NCBI RefSeq assembly: GCF_039831995.1
Contig: NZ_JBDOIO010000003.1
Location: forward strand, 3,286,001-3,350,000
Reading direction: 5' to 3'
Length of the DNA: 64,000 nt
From: Paenibacillus pabuli
GTDB taxonomy: Bacteria; Bacillota; Bacilli; Paenibacillales; Paenibacillaceae
Part shown: positions 1-8,275 of the stretch, piece after piece
Numbering within the stretch: the stretch's first letter is position 1
Layout of the letters: each line of letters begins with the position of its first letter
Made by a program: the position numbers and the translations under genes
The notes under the pieces: model-generated
Told to the model about the DNA's origin: nothing
The model's input: only the letters and a program-made list of their open reading frames with translations
Database searches by the model: none

Positions 1-489
1 CGTTTCCACGCTGTACGGATATCCATATAAAATGTCCTTGAACGTAACGGCCTTCAGCGCATTTTCGCTGGTGTTCGCTACCGTCTCTGCCTCAAATATA
101 TCGTTTGGCAAAATGAGCCCTGCCTCTGAAGCGCTTCCAATCTTGTCATGCGGGAATACGACCACATCTGCTGCGAGTCCTGCCGGACCGTCCGTTGTCA
201 GCTTGGTAACCTGATCGGTAGGAGGCAGCTCCTCCATCTTCACGGTTACACCATACTTTTCCTCAAACAGCCTGGCTCTCTCCTCTACAAAACTCTGTTG
301 GTTCTTATCTTCCCAAATAACCAGTGTTGCCCCTTCTTCCGGCTGAAGATTTTCGGCTGTCAGCTCGACAACTTCCTCCGTATTCTCCGTCCCTCCCGCT
401 GCCGGAGTGGTCGTTCCGCCTCCAGCCGAACATGCGGCGAGCGTAAAAGCCATGATGACGGACAATGTTGCCCCTTGCCATTTTCTCAT
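1..489 (-). CDS. Maltose/maltodextrin-type ABC transporter substrate-binding lipoprotein (N-terminal part, cut by window edge)
   Basis: Only the first 163 codons are inside the window. The start ATG (487-489) follows a GGGGACATTTAC-type RBS region. The N terminus reads MRKWQGATLSVIMAFTLAAC, a lipoprotein signal peptide with lipobox LAAC, so Cys20 is the predicted lipidation site. The mature part continues with a Gly/Thr linker and then a MalE-like start of lobe 1 (EGATLVIWEDKN, then a GPAGLAADVVVFPHDKIG stretch typical of maltose/cyclodextrin binding proteins). Role: captures malto-oligosaccharides at the membrane for an ABC importer whose permease genes would lie beyond position 1. It is divergent from a LacI regulator with two operator palindromes between them, which suggests sugar induction. 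Substrate is inferred from family resemblance only. Confidence 0.85.
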   Translation of the reverse strand, partial: MRKWQGATLSVIMAFTLAACSAGGGTTTPAAGGTENTEEVVELTAENLQPEEGATLVIWEDKNQQSFVEERARLFEEKYGVTVKMEELPPTDQVTKLTTDGPAGLAADVVVFPHDKIGSASEAGLILPNDIFEAETVANTSENALKAVTFKDILYGYPYSVET

Positions 490-586
490 GTAAATGTCCC
501 CTTTCCTCTGTTTGGTCCAATACGTCTCGCGCTTTTCACCCTTTGTTGTACGAGTTATGACGGTTTTGCAATCCATGTTCGCTTTT

Positions 587-602
587 GCACAAACGTTTGC
601 TC
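587..602. promoter_or_regulatory. LacI-family operator, copy 1
   Basis: Contains the perfect 10-bp palindrome CAAACGTTTG (590-599) in the context GCACAAACGTTTGCTC, with the central CG typical of LacI/GalR operators. It lies about 100 bp upstream of the binding-protein start on the minus strand. The centre is 138 bp from copy 2, close to 13 helical turns, so looping between them is possible. Operator role is inferred. Confidence 0.6.
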
Positions 603-724
603 AAATGGAAGACAAGGTTACTTTTAAGGTATGTATTCAGGGAGAAATGGTCTAAGATGCGGGTAAAATCCACTTATGTAAGCGCTACAACAACAATCAC
701 ATCATACAATATAAGACTTTCTTT

Positions 725-740
725 GCACAAACGTTTGCAC
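725..740. promoter_or_regulatory. LacI-family operator, copy 2
   Basis: GCACAAACGTTTGCAC: the same 10-bp palindrome (728-737), here with matching GCAC flanks. It sits between the binding-protein gene and the LacI gene. The rest of the 444-bp gap (490-933) is AT-rich and shows no other gene or hairpin that I can support. Confidence 0.6.
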
Positions 741-933
741 AAGCCATATTTGTTCAATTTCATCCATTTTTCTTGTTCTAACGCCAGTAATTTCCTGTTT
801 GCTTGATCTGTCTGCTTCTTCCTTATTTTTACTTCTCCTGCATCCCCCATGCTGCAGTTTGCAATTGATTTATCGAATCCATTGCATTACCATAGGAGCA
901 TGTTGAAATGATGGATCAGAAGGGATTTTTTAC

Positions 934-1968
934 ATGATTACGATCAAAGATATTGCCAAAATGGCGGGTGTCTCCCCTTCTACAGTTTCACGGGTGATTT
1001 CCAACCATCCCAGAATCAGCACCGAGACGTCTCTCAAAGTGAAGCGAATTATGAAAGAACTGAATTACCATCCCAATATCATGGCCAAAAGCCTTGTATC
1101 CAAGACGACTCAAACCCTTGGTATTATGCTTCCGCGTCCTGCAGAAGAGCTGTTTCAAAACTACTTTTTCGGAGAACTGCTGCGAGGAATTATTACGCAT
1201 GCCACCCGCATGAATTATGAACTGCTGCTGACCACCGAAACGTCCTCAGACAATGAACTGCATGCCATTTCCCGTCTGGTTCATGGCCGAAGAGTGGATG
1301 GTATTCTGCTGCTCGGCTCCAAACGGGACGATCCGATCATCTCCTTTTTGGAAGAGGAAAAGTTCCCTTTCGTACTGATCGGACGCAGCGAGGCTCATCC
1401 GAACGCACCTATGGTCGATAACGATAATGTGCAGACCGCTTATGATGCAACCCAGCATATCATCGCCCAAGGACATACGCGAATCGGATTCGTCAGCGGT
1501 CCGCCGGACATTACGTTATCGCATGACCGGATGCAGGGATATCAAAAGGCGCTTGCCGGAGCAGGACTTCATACCAATAATGACTGGATTGTGGAAGGTG
1601 AATTCCTACAGGAGAGCGGATTCCGAGCCATGTCGCTGTTTATGTCCCTCCCGGATAGACCTACCGCGATTGTAGTTATTGATGACAATGTTGCTTTTGG
1701 CGTATTGAGAGCTCTTGCCGAACTTGGTTACCGCGTACCTGAAGACATCAGCGTGGTCAGCTTTAACAACATTGCCCTATCGGAACTGGCTTCTCCGCCG
1801 CTGAGCTCCATCGATATTGGAACCTACCAGCTTGGTTATACTGCCGTTCAAGTGCTGCTAAAAATTCTGAACAGGGAAACCCTGCCTCAGAATCCGGTCA
1901 TTATTCCGCATCGATTAATTGTGCGTGAATCTTCTCTCTTTTCGAAGTCTAAACCGGCCTCCATTTAA
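934..1968 (+). CDS. LacI/GalR-family transcriptional regulator
   Basis: 344 residues, normal length for the family. Residues 1-56 form the LacI HTH and hinge helix (MITIKDIAKMAGVSPSTVSRV...). Residues ~60-335 are the periplasmic-binding-protein-like sensor with the usual VDGILLLG and DDNVAFG elements and the C-terminal VIIPHRLIVRESS. The ATG at 934 follows AGAAGGGA; nearby ATGs at 908 and 911 are out of frame. It is divergent from a MalE-like gene, and three copies of CAAACGTTTG lie around it, so it probably controls maltodextrin uptake, as MalR-type regulators do. The third palindrome just after its stop may add a looping contact. Ligand not determinable from sequence. Confidence 0.9.
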   Translation: MITIKDIAKMAGVSPSTVSRVISNHPRISTETSLKVKRIMKELNYHPNIMAKSLVSKTTQTLGIMLPRPAEELFQNYFFGELLRGIITHATRMNYELLLTTETSSDNELHAISRLVHGRRVDGILLLGSKRDDPIISFLEEEKFPFVLIGRSEAHPNAPMVDNDNVQTAYDATQHIIAQGHTRIGFVSGPPDITLSHDRMQGYQKALAGAGLHTNNDWIVEGEFLQESGFRAMSLFMSLPDRPTAIVVIDDNVAFGVLRALAELGYRVPEDISVVSFNNIALSELASPPLSSIDIGTYQLGYTAVQVLLKILNRETLPQNPVIIPHRLIVRESSLFSKSKPASI

Positions 1969-1994
1969 ACGATTTTTGAGATTTATTGCAGTAA

Positions 1995-2008
1995 TGCAAA
2001 CGTTTGTC
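1995..2008. promoter_or_regulatory. LacI-family operator, copy 3 (downstream of the regulator gene)
   Basis: TGCAAACGTTTGTC contains CAAACGTTTG (1997-2006) for a third time, 29 bp after the LacI stop codon. No start codon with an RBS follows on the plus strand before the convergent SDR gene, so the site does not sit at an obvious promoter. Binding is inferred from identity with the other two copies. Confidence 0.45.
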
Positions 2009-2050
2009 CTATTCCTTGAAATAACTATAGGTAGTAGCGATGGAAGGCAG

Positions 2051-2080
2051 CAAAAAAGAAGCCGCAGTATGCGGCTTCTC
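2051..2080 (-). terminator. Intrinsic terminator after the SDR gene
   Basis: Stem GAAGCCGCA / TGCGGCTTC with a 3-nt loop (2058-2078). Read on the minus strand it is followed by TCTTTTTTG. It lies 40 bp beyond the SDR stop codon. On the plus strand the stem has no T-run, so it serves mainly the minus gene. Confidence 0.8.
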
Positions 2081-2119
2081 GTTTACATATCATTATTCGA
2101 TTTTCATTCCATGGATGAA

Positions 2120-2878
2120 TTAATAGGAATTCCAGCCTGAGTCAGCTTCAATCACGGTTCCGTTCACGAAGCTGGACTCGTCCGAGCCGAGGAACAGGGC
2201 TACCTTGGCAATCTCTTCACTTGTTCCTATGCGTGGGTTGATCGCCATGCCCAGCTGTTGTCTCGACGCGCCGAATTGGCTGATCCCTGCCATGGAGGAA
2301 CCGATATTCGTCGCTACCCCACCCGGAGCGATGGCGTTGCAGCGAATGCCCTGCTCTGCATACATAAACCCTGTATTTTTGGTGAGCCCAACTACAGCAT
2401 GCTTCGATGCCGTATATGCCGCTCCCGCACGTCCACCATGCAATCCGCCTGCCGAAGCAACGTTAACAATGACGCCGTTTTGCTTCTCCTGGAAGATCGG
2501 CAGCACTTTACGCGTTGTACGCATGACACTCGTGGTATTCACCGCAAAGAGTCGCTCCCACTTCTCATCCGTGACCTCTGCAGCCGGCTCCATGCCATCC
2601 ATAATCCCTGCGTTGTTCACCAGAATGTCTACTGTACCGTACGCGCTCACCGTAGTATCAATCAGGTTTTGCACATCTTCTTCTTTGGCCACATTAGCCA
2701 GAACCACGATGGCTTCCCCGCCTTGGGCTTTGATCTCATTTACAACTGTCTGTGCGGATTCCTCGTTAATGTCCGATACAACCACCTTCGCTCCCTCTTG
2801 CGCATATAGCGTGGCGATTGCTTTTCCCATACCTGAACCTGCTCCTGTAACAACAGCTACTTTATCTTGAAGTTTCAT
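2120..2878 (-). CDS. SDR-family NAD(P)-dependent oxidoreductase
   Basis: 252 residues, classical short-chain dehydrogenase size. The cofactor motif TGAGSGMG is at 11-18 and NNAG at 88-91. Catalytic Ser142, Tyr155 and Lys159 (YTASK) are all present. The C terminus has the usual NGTVIEADSGW strand. RBS GGAGGATACATGAG precedes the ATG. A 3-oxoacyl-ACP reductase/glucose dehydrogenase-like fold is certain; the substrate is not. It is divergent from a TetR repressor and has a dyad just downstream of its predicted promoter, so it is probably the repressor's target, perhaps induced by a small xenobiotic or aldehyde. Confidence 0.9.
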   Translation of the reverse strand: MKLQDKVAVVTGAGSGMGKAIATLYAQEGAKVVVSDINEESAQTVVNEIKAQGGEAIVVLANVAKEEDVQNLIDTTVSAYGTVDILVNNAGIMDGMEPAAEVTDEKWERLFAVNTTSVMRTTRKVLPIFQEKQNGVIVNVASAGGLHGGRAGAAYTASKHAVVGLTKNTGFMYAEQGIRCNAIAPGGVATNIGSSMAGISQFGASRQQLGMAINPRIGTSEEIAKVALFLGSDESSFVNGTVIEADSGWNSY

Positions 2879-2914
2879 CTCATGTATCCTCCTTTGTGTA
2901 TTCGTTTACAATAA

Positions 2915-2978
2915 GTTAACAAACAAATGTTCATTAACTCCTATCCTTAGTATAATAAGTCATAGCATTCTGGTTCAA
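2915..2978 (-). promoter_or_regulatory. SDR promoter and candidate TetR operator
   Basis: On the minus strand TTGAAC (2973-2978) and TATACT (2949-2954) are 18 bp apart. Just downstream of the expected transcription start lies an imperfect dyad (2915-2938) with GTTAA/TTAAC ends; 9 of 12 half-site positions are symmetric. Position and symmetry fit repression by the divergent TetR protein. Not tested. Confidence 0.4.
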
Positions 2979-3070
2979 TCAGTAAAAGCTTGCCCTTTTG
3001 TACGTTAATAAACACATTGGAACATAAATGTACTTTTACTCTAAATAGGCGATTCCCAGGAGGACTCTAC

Positions 3071-3664
3071 ATGTCTGATAATCCCAATTCAATGGATAGA
3101 AGAATCAAAAAGTCAAAAGCTGCACTGAAGGATGCACTCATCCATTTAATGCAAGAGCATCCCTTTAAGGAGATATCCATTACGGACATTGTACAGCGGG
3201 CTGATCTGAATCGCGGTACTTTCTACAGACATTATCAGTACAAGGAAGACCTGTTTAACGAAATCATCGATGATGTGATACAGGATCTGGTGACTTCTTT
3301 TCGCAAACCCTATCAGGGGTTGAAAGAGTTCGAGGTTGGTCTGATGCCCTCTTCGGCAATCACCATATTTGAGCATGTGCACCAGCATGCACAATTCTAC
3401 ACGCTGGTTGTGAAATCCGAGGCTTCTTCCAACTTTCAGCGCATGATCTGTGATGTTCTTCGGGATCTCTCCTTACAGGATCTGAATCAGATCTTCCCGC
3501 AGCACATCAACCCTGAACTGCTGGCAAGCTACCAGTCTCATGCGATATTCGGCATGATCTTGGAGTGGATCAGACAGGATTTCAAGCATACCCCCGCCTA
3601 CATGGCCGAGGAGTTGTTCAAGATCATTCATTACAGGCCTGACAATGTCGTGTTGAAAGACTGA
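3071..3664 (+). CDS. TetR/AcrR-family transcriptional regulator
   Basis: 197 residues from ATG 3071, which follows AGGAGG (3059-3064) by 6 nt. The open frame reaches back to 2990, but nothing there has an RBS. The N-terminal HTH is typical: ALKDALIHLMQEHPFKEIS, then ITDIVQRADLNRGTFYRHY and a YKEDLF helix, the form found in the Firmicute TetR group with a C-terminal TetR_C_8-like sensor. Divergent from the SDR gene, it most likely represses that gene and itself through the shared 192-bp region. Inducer unknown. Confidence 0.88.
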   Translation: MSDNPNSMDRRIKKSKAALKDALIHLMQEHPFKEISITDIVQRADLNRGTFYRHYQYKEDLFNEIIDDVIQDLVTSFRKPYQGLKEFEVGLMPSSAITIFEHVHQHAQFYTLVVKSEASSNFQRMICDVLRDLSLQDLNQIFPQHINPELLASYQSHAIFGMILEWIRQDFKHTPAYMAEELFKIIHYRPDNVVLKD

Positions 3665-3820
3665 AAATTATTAACGTTATATTTCCCTATAGTATGGGGA
3701 TCGAGAAGAATTTCGAGGAAACTTCACAACCAAAATAATGTAAATACATTCCTGTAATTTCTGGTATTTATATGTTAGGTTATCCAATGGAATACAAACA
3801 AAAGGAGGATGACATTACAT

Positions 3821-4354
3821 TTGAAGAAGTCGTGGATTATATCATTGATTACCAGTTTTGTTTTGATTGGCGGAGCGCTTCTCTCTCCAGCCACTTCTGC
3901 CCATGCAGCCAAAGAAGCAACATCTACATATTCAGATCAGAGTTATGAAGAATTTAAAGAGTACACTACTCAGTTATTTGCTCTTGAAACTTATGAGGCC
4001 AAAGCCTTTACCGCTTTGGAAAGCATCGACACCCAGGTAACTTCAACGAATCGCAAGTCCATGTATCTTAAACTTACAAATACCGTAATCCCCAATTATA
4101 CGAAATTGGTATCCAAGGCAAAACAAATCAAGCCTACCAACCCACAACTCAAGAAAATCCACGCCACATTTATCAAGGCAAGCTACACTCAGCTTGAAGG
4201 GTACCTATTGTACCAAAAGGCAGTATCCACGAACAAAGTGAATTACACGCTGCTAAAACAGGGCAACGCCAAAGTAACCACCGCTGAGCTTCTAATGGAC
4301 CAATGCGAGCAGCAACTGTACGCTTATGCAAGAAGTTTGGGGTATGACAGTTAG
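3821..4354 (+). CDS. Secreted protein of unknown function
   Basis: Chosen start is TTG 3821, giving MKKSWIISLITSFVLIGG and a clean signal peptide ending SAHA-AKE. The ATG at 3809 abuts AAAGGAGG (3801-3808) with no spacing and would put an extra MTLH in front; the TTG is 12 nt from the RBS. 177 residues. The mature part is a mostly helical Lys- and Thr-rich domain (ESIDTQVTSTNRKSMYLKL, QLKKIHATFIKASYTQLEGY), without cysteines apart from one near the end. No family recognised. It stands alone between the TetR gene and a terminator. Confidence 0.75.
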   Translation: MKKSWIISLITSFVLIGGALLSPATSAHAAKEATSTYSDQSYEEFKEYTTQLFALETYEAKAFTALESIDTQVTSTNRKSMYLKLTNTVIPNYTKLVSKAKQIKPTNPQLKKIHATFIKASYTQLEGYLLYQKAVSTNKVNYTLLKQGNAKVTTAELLMDQCEQQLYAYARSLGYDS

Positions 4355-4375
4355 TACCGATCTTCATAGAAGTCC

Positions 4376-4420
4376 AAAAAGCGACCATTCCCTATGCTTC
4401 ATGGAGAACGGTCGCTTCTT
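4376..4420. terminator. Bidirectional terminator between the secreted protein gene and telA
   Basis: GCGACC (4381-4386) pairs with GGTCGC (4410-4415), with further pairing inside. AAAAA stands before the stem and a T-rich tract follows it. It can end both the plus gene at 4354 and, read on the minus strand, the telA operon. Confidence 0.7.
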
Positions 4421-4473
4421 CTACTTATACAATTAAGATAACAATCAAACACGTCATTTTTTCACTCTTTTGA

Positions 4474-5613
4474 TCATAACCCCAGCTTCTGCCCCTTCTC
4501 CAAGCGCTGGATCTGCTGCTCACCGGTATCCGCGAGTTCACGGAACTGGTTAATCGTCTCCCGCATCCGCGGTAGTGCCTCCTGCTTATATACACTGATG
4601 GAATCCAGTGCGGACAGCACATCCGTGAACGCCTGCTTCATCGTATCGACCGATATGCTGGCATCATACGCCTGCTTTTGAATCGCAACCCCTTGATCCT
4701 TCAGCATTTTGGACGTGCCTGCAATCAGGTCATTGGTCGTCTGATTGAGCAACTCGATCTTCTGCAAAACAATCTTCTGATTGTACAGTGCACTGGCAAC
4801 GGTAACGGCAATTTTCAATGCCGAGATCGTCACATTTTTGGCCCGGTCGACTCCGCGGATCAATTCCTTGTTGTTACGGATGACTACCTCAATCGCCATG
4901 ATGCCCTGCTGGTTCACGACCAGCATCTGCTGCAGATCCATGACGCGCTGACGCAGCGGGAACAGTACCTCTTCCGTAATAAACCGGACCTTCTCCGGGT
5001 CCTCATTCCGAACCTTCGCTGCTTCAATCTGTCCGTCGATCGACTCATCCATGAGCACGCCGAGCTGGATTTCCTTTTGCAGTCGTTTGGTCAATTCCCT
5101 AAGCGTCTGCTGCTCGATCTCCAGAGTCGTATTATCATTGCGCAATGTCGCCCTGCCTTTGTCCAGAGAAGTCACGATATCGGCAATGACCGCATCAGCC
5201 TTCTGGTATTTGAGAAAATAAGCCCGCAGCGGATTGAACAATTTGCCAAGAAATCCGGTCTTGGCGAAATCGACCACGCTGGGATCGAGATCCTTCAATT
5301 GCATGTGCAGCTCGGTTAAGCCTTTGGCGACCTGACCACCCTCGTCTCCCGTCTTGGACAGATGTCCAACTGAGACTTGAAGCAGCGCGTTTTTCTCCGA
5401 GGAGGACCTCATCGTGTTCATGCCAAAGCCTTCAATGGACTGTAAAATCTCCTGGCGCTTATCCAGTGATTCCAGATCCAGCGACATGATCATCTCCACG
5501 TTGGCGTTCGCCACCTGCTGCAGTTCCGCGACCTCGGCCGGGACGGGCTTCACCTCTTCCTCTATGACCTTCTGAATCTCCTTCTGGCTGGGTATTTCCA
5601 TCGAAAACGACAT
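4474..5613 (-). CDS. telA: TelA/YaaN-family 'toxic anion resistance' protein
   Basis: 379 residues, almost entirely helical and charged with no signal peptide, matching the TelA family (B. subtilis YaaN, tellurite-resistance-associated). Typical stretches are the FLGKLFNPLRAYFLKYQ region, VRFITEEVLFPLRQRVMDLQQ and the conserved NKELIRGVDRAKNVTISAL segment. RBS AAGGGGGAG precedes the ATG. It is the last gene of a three-gene minus-strand set (xpaC, vWA/SBP gene, telA), in the same partnership as xpaC-yaaN of B. subtilis. The family's molecular role is unsettled; resistance to tellurite and to cell-envelope agents has been reported for members. Cytoplasmic. Confidence 0.88.
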   Translation of the reverse strand: MSFSMEIPSQKEIQKVIEEEVKPVPAEVAELQQVANANVEMIMSLDLESLDKRQEILQSIEGFGMNTMRSSSEKNALLQVSVGHLSKTGDEGGQVAKGLTELHMQLKDLDPSVVDFAKTGFLGKLFNPLRAYFLKYQKADAVIADIVTSLDKGRATLRNDNTTLEIEQQTLRELTKRLQKEIQLGVLMDESIDGQIEAAKVRNEDPEKVRFITEEVLFPLRQRVMDLQQMLVVNQQGIMAIEVVIRNNKELIRGVDRAKNVTISALKIAVTVASALYNQKIVLQKIELLNQTTNDLIAGTSKMLKDQGVAIQKQAYDASISVDTMKQAFTDVLSALDSISVYKQEALPRMRETINQFRELADTGEQQIQRLEKGQKLGL

Positions 5614-5704
5614 CCAAACTCCCCCTTAAATTACACGTTTTATAAATGTACTAACGATGATTACACTCGGCCACTACGAATGCAGTACCATCTTCCGATC
5701 GCTG

Positions 5705-5756
5705 TTATCCCCAGATTTCTTGATCTCCCTTTTTCAGGGTAGTAATCCGGGGATAA
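5705..5756 (-). repeat. Long inverted repeat in the vWA-telA intercistronic gap
   Basis: Left arm TTATCCCCAGATT (5705-5717) and right arm AATCCGGGGATAA (5744-5756) pair at 12 of 13 positions. A second stem CCCT/AGGG (5727-5730 with 5736-5739) sits inside. There is no T-tract, so it is not an ordinary terminator. It lies in the 229-bp gap between the vWA gene and telA and may be an mRNA processing or stability element. Confidence 0.6.
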
Positions 5757-5842
5757 AGGCGAACGCTATGCTTCTTCAGATTGGTTCTGCACTCTCCGTT
5801 TTCGTGTGAATTTGAAATACATTAACTATATAAATTACTTAT

Positions 5843-7531
5843 TTACATCTGCACGTTAAACAGGTTTCCGATCTTGTACACGACATCGTCGGTATCGGCA
5901 TTGATGCTGGCCGCTTCGTTAATGCTGGAGATGCTCTCCAAGGCCTTGATGTCTGCGTTGTATCCGATCGTATAGATCGGCACTTGGTAGGTCTCGACCA
6001 GTTCGCGTATATCCTTCAGTGTATGTCCCTCATTGGTCTCTCCATCACTCAGGACGAAAATCAGCGGTTTCACGTTCGGTTCAGCCGCCATATAGTCCTC
6101 CAGCAACTTCATGGCTACCACGATTCCATCAAAGGTCGCCGTACCGCCGCCTGCTTGCAAACTATCCACAGACCCGACGAACATGGACTGCTGGTTGGTA
6201 TCATACTTCGCAATCGGCAGGTTCACGGTTACACCGCTGGAATAAGACACAAGCCCAATGCTATTGTCGGTGCCCAGATATTTCTGCCCTTTGCGGAGGG
6301 ACTCCTTCAGCCGATTCAGCGGTTCCCCGTCCATGCTTCCGGACACGTCGGTTACGAATACGGCAGCAATGGGTTTACTGCCGTTCTTTTTCTCTTTCCA
6401 TACTTTTTGTGCGGACAACAGTGTACCCCCATCAACGGTCGCCAGCTCGGACTTGTAATCCTGCAAACCATTGAATCCGAATTCCTCTGCCGACTGCTGG
6501 TATTTCTCTTGGGTAACAAATTCAGAGAACTTCTCGATGATCTCCTGCTTGTTTTGCGGCAGCTGTCCCAGTGCATACAGCGGGCTGTCATGTCTTACGC
6601 CAAACGGGGTGAAGACATATCCGCTTTTCAGATCGGCGGTATTGACATAGGTTTGATATTCGAGAACAAAGGCATCCAATCGGCCCGACTTCGCGGCTTC
6701 ACGCATCTGAATGGTTGTGGAAGCGGTAAAGGGTACATTGGCCTGAAATTTCTCGAAACCTTCAATGGCTTTCTCGCCCAGCGGATTGGAGCTGTCGTAC
6801 GTATTCAACGCTGTAACCAGAAAGTTAAGTCCTGTGGAGCTGGCAAATGGATCGGTATATCCCATCGCCAGTTCATTGTTGGCAATCGCTTCGGTCACCG
6901 TTTTGACGTTCACGGAGCCGTACGTGTCGACGAGGGAGTCATATTTGGCTTTGGAGATTACGATGCCGGGGACGTTGCCCACGAGCCTTTCGGATACCTT
7001 CTCCGTCTTCACCCCGCTTGCGGCTACCATTTCGCCCCACAGTTCATTGGAAGGCGTGTATGCATCAGGTACATATTTGCCGGATTTGATATAATCGGCT
7101 GCCGTACCGGAAGCGATATTGCGGATTTTCACCGATACTGGCTGACCGCCCACCGTTATATTCGCCTTGTTGAATTCTTCACTGACCTCGGTTAACCAGC
7201 CGTCCGCCCCAGTGCCCGATTTCTCAATGGATGAGAATATCTCTACATACTCATTCGTGGTATTCTCAACGGTAATCGGGAACTTGGAGATATCCGGCAG
7301 GGACTCTGCCACATCGACCGGATCCAGATCGATCTGTCCCTTCACGGGTTCAGCCGTTGCTGGTGCAATATCTGCATATAATTTGCCTAATTCTTTGCCT
7401 GCGTTCTCTGTCGTCACCTGTGTACTGGACTTGCCGAAGTTCGATGTCAATGTGATCCCTGCATAGACCAATCCGAACACGAGCACCAGCGTCACAATCG
7501 ATATGATAAAAAACTTCCCTTTCTTCGCCAT
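5843..7531 (-). CDS. Membrane-anchored substrate-binding-like plus vWA-domain protein
   Basis: 562 residues. An N-terminal membrane anchor (FFIISIVTLVLVFGLVYAGI, residues 8-27) is followed by a bacterial solute-binding-type domain (~85-355, with TAADYIKSGKYVPDAYTPSN and MGYTDPFASSTG). A C-terminal von Willebrand A domain (~385-560) has an intact MIDAS DVSGS (395-399) and LSDGETNEG. The vWA domain implies Mg-dependent protein contact outside the cell; ligand binding by the SBP part is inferred. It starts 12 nt after the xpaC stop, RBS GAGGGG, and precedes telA. Co-transcription with both suggests a single envelope-stress complex. Confidence 0.85.
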   Translation of the reverse strand: MAKKGKFFIISIVTLVLVFGLVYAGITLTSNFGKSSTQVTTENAGKELGKLYADIAPATAEPVKGQIDLDPVDVAESLPDISKFPITVENTTNEYVEIFSSIEKSGTGADGWLTEVSEEFNKANITVGGQPVSVKIRNIASGTAADYIKSGKYVPDAYTPSNELWGEMVAASGVKTEKVSERLVGNVPGIVISKAKYDSLVDTYGSVNVKTVTEAIANNELAMGYTDPFASSTGLNFLVTALNTYDSSNPLGEKAIEGFEKFQANVPFTASTTIQMREAAKSGRLDAFVLEYQTYVNTADLKSGYVFTPFGVRHDSPLYALGQLPQNKQEIIEKFSEFVTQEKYQQSAEEFGFNGLQDYKSELATVDGGTLLSAQKVWKEKKNGSKPIAAVFVTDVSGSMDGEPLNRLKESLRKGQKYLGTDNSIGLVSYSSGVTVNLPIAKYDTNQQSMFVGSVDSLQAGGGTATFDGIVVAMKLLEDYMAAEPNVKPLIFVLSDGETNEGHTLKDIRELVETYQVPIYTIGYNADIKALESISSINEAASINADTDDVVYKIGNLFNVQM

Positions 7532-7543
7532 AAACGCAACCCC

Positions 7544-8275
7544 TCACTGTCTGTATAATTTGGTGTGCTTGATTAACTGATCAATGTCTTGCATACAGGG
7601 CATCTGTTCGATATCCCCGGCTTCAAAACTGTCCAGTCGTGAAATCTCCAGCAGCAGCTGGTCGAGTTTGAGCAGTATTTCTTCATTGGTATGGAGCGAA
7701 TCCTTCACATAGGATAAATAGTCGTTATATACTTTGGTTTTTTCCTGGAATAATTTTGGCGGAATCTTGGAGGATTTGGATTTCATCAGGGCGGCATATT
7801 CGGCTTCATCGAACACATGGAGTCTGTTCAGCACGCTTCGAATGTTGAGATACAGCAGCTTCTCCACTTCAAGCGTGACGGAGGCAAATTTCTTATAACT
7901 AAGCTCCCCCGGATCGAACCGCTGGTTCAGCACGTTCAGGAGCGTCTCTTTCTTTTTCTTCATCCGGCTCAATTGGGACAATCCCAGCGTAATATCTTCT
8001 TCCAGCACTTTAATGCGTCTGTAAAAGGATAGAGCTTCTACATAATCTTCATGCGTTTCGATCTGCTTGACGGGCAAGACTACAGGCTGTTTAAACAGCA
8101 GGGTGTAACTTCCGTAAAATAGGACCATCACACTTCCGAACAGCATGGTGACGGACAGTGCAGTGGAGAAGGCTCCACCACCGAAGCCAAGCCCGATGAA
8201 GCCTGGTGAAAATAACAAAATATTGAGGACAACAACGCCGAAGATCAGGCCTAGCCATTTTATGTATTTGGTCAT
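7544..8275 (-). CDS. xpaC: XpaC-like membrane protein (5-bromo-4-chloroindolyl phosphate hydrolysis family)
   Basis: 243 residues. Two hydrophobic segments at the N terminus (WLGLIFGVVVLNILLFSPGF and the stretch through FSTALSVTMLFGSVMVLFYG) are followed by a long helical cytoplasmic part with a KVLEEDITLGLSQLSRMKKKKE coiled coil. This is the shape of XpaC, whose gene precedes the telA homologue yaaN in B. subtilis. Strong RBS AAAGGAGGTCAG. First gene of the xpaC-vWA-telA set. The family name comes from an old phenotype in which hydrolysis of the X-P substrate rises; no catalytic motif is visible here. Confidence 0.75.
   Translation of the reverse strand: MTKYIKWLGLIFGVVVLNILLFSPGFIGLGFGGGAFSTALSVTMLFGSVMVLFYGSYTLLFKQPVVLPVKQIETHEDYVEALSFYRRIKVLEEDITLGLSQLSRMKKKKETLLNVLNQRFDPGELSYKKFASVTLEVEKLLYLNIRSVLNRLHVFDEAEYAALMKSKSSKIPPKLFQEKTKVYNDYLSYVKDSLHTNEEILLKLDQLLLEISRLDSFEAGDIEQMPCMQDIDQLIKHTKLYRQ

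Noticed and set aside
587..740. CcpA cre sites instead of LacI operators
   Set aside because: The central AACGTT fits, but the outer cre bases (TG at one end, CA at the other) do not match in the first two copies, and a LacI gene is adjacent.
5984..7195. 403-codon plus-strand ORF antisense to the vWA gene
   Set aside because: Shadow of the minus-strand gene: no RBS, composition follows the opposite codon positions, and the minus frame has clear SBP and vWA motifs.
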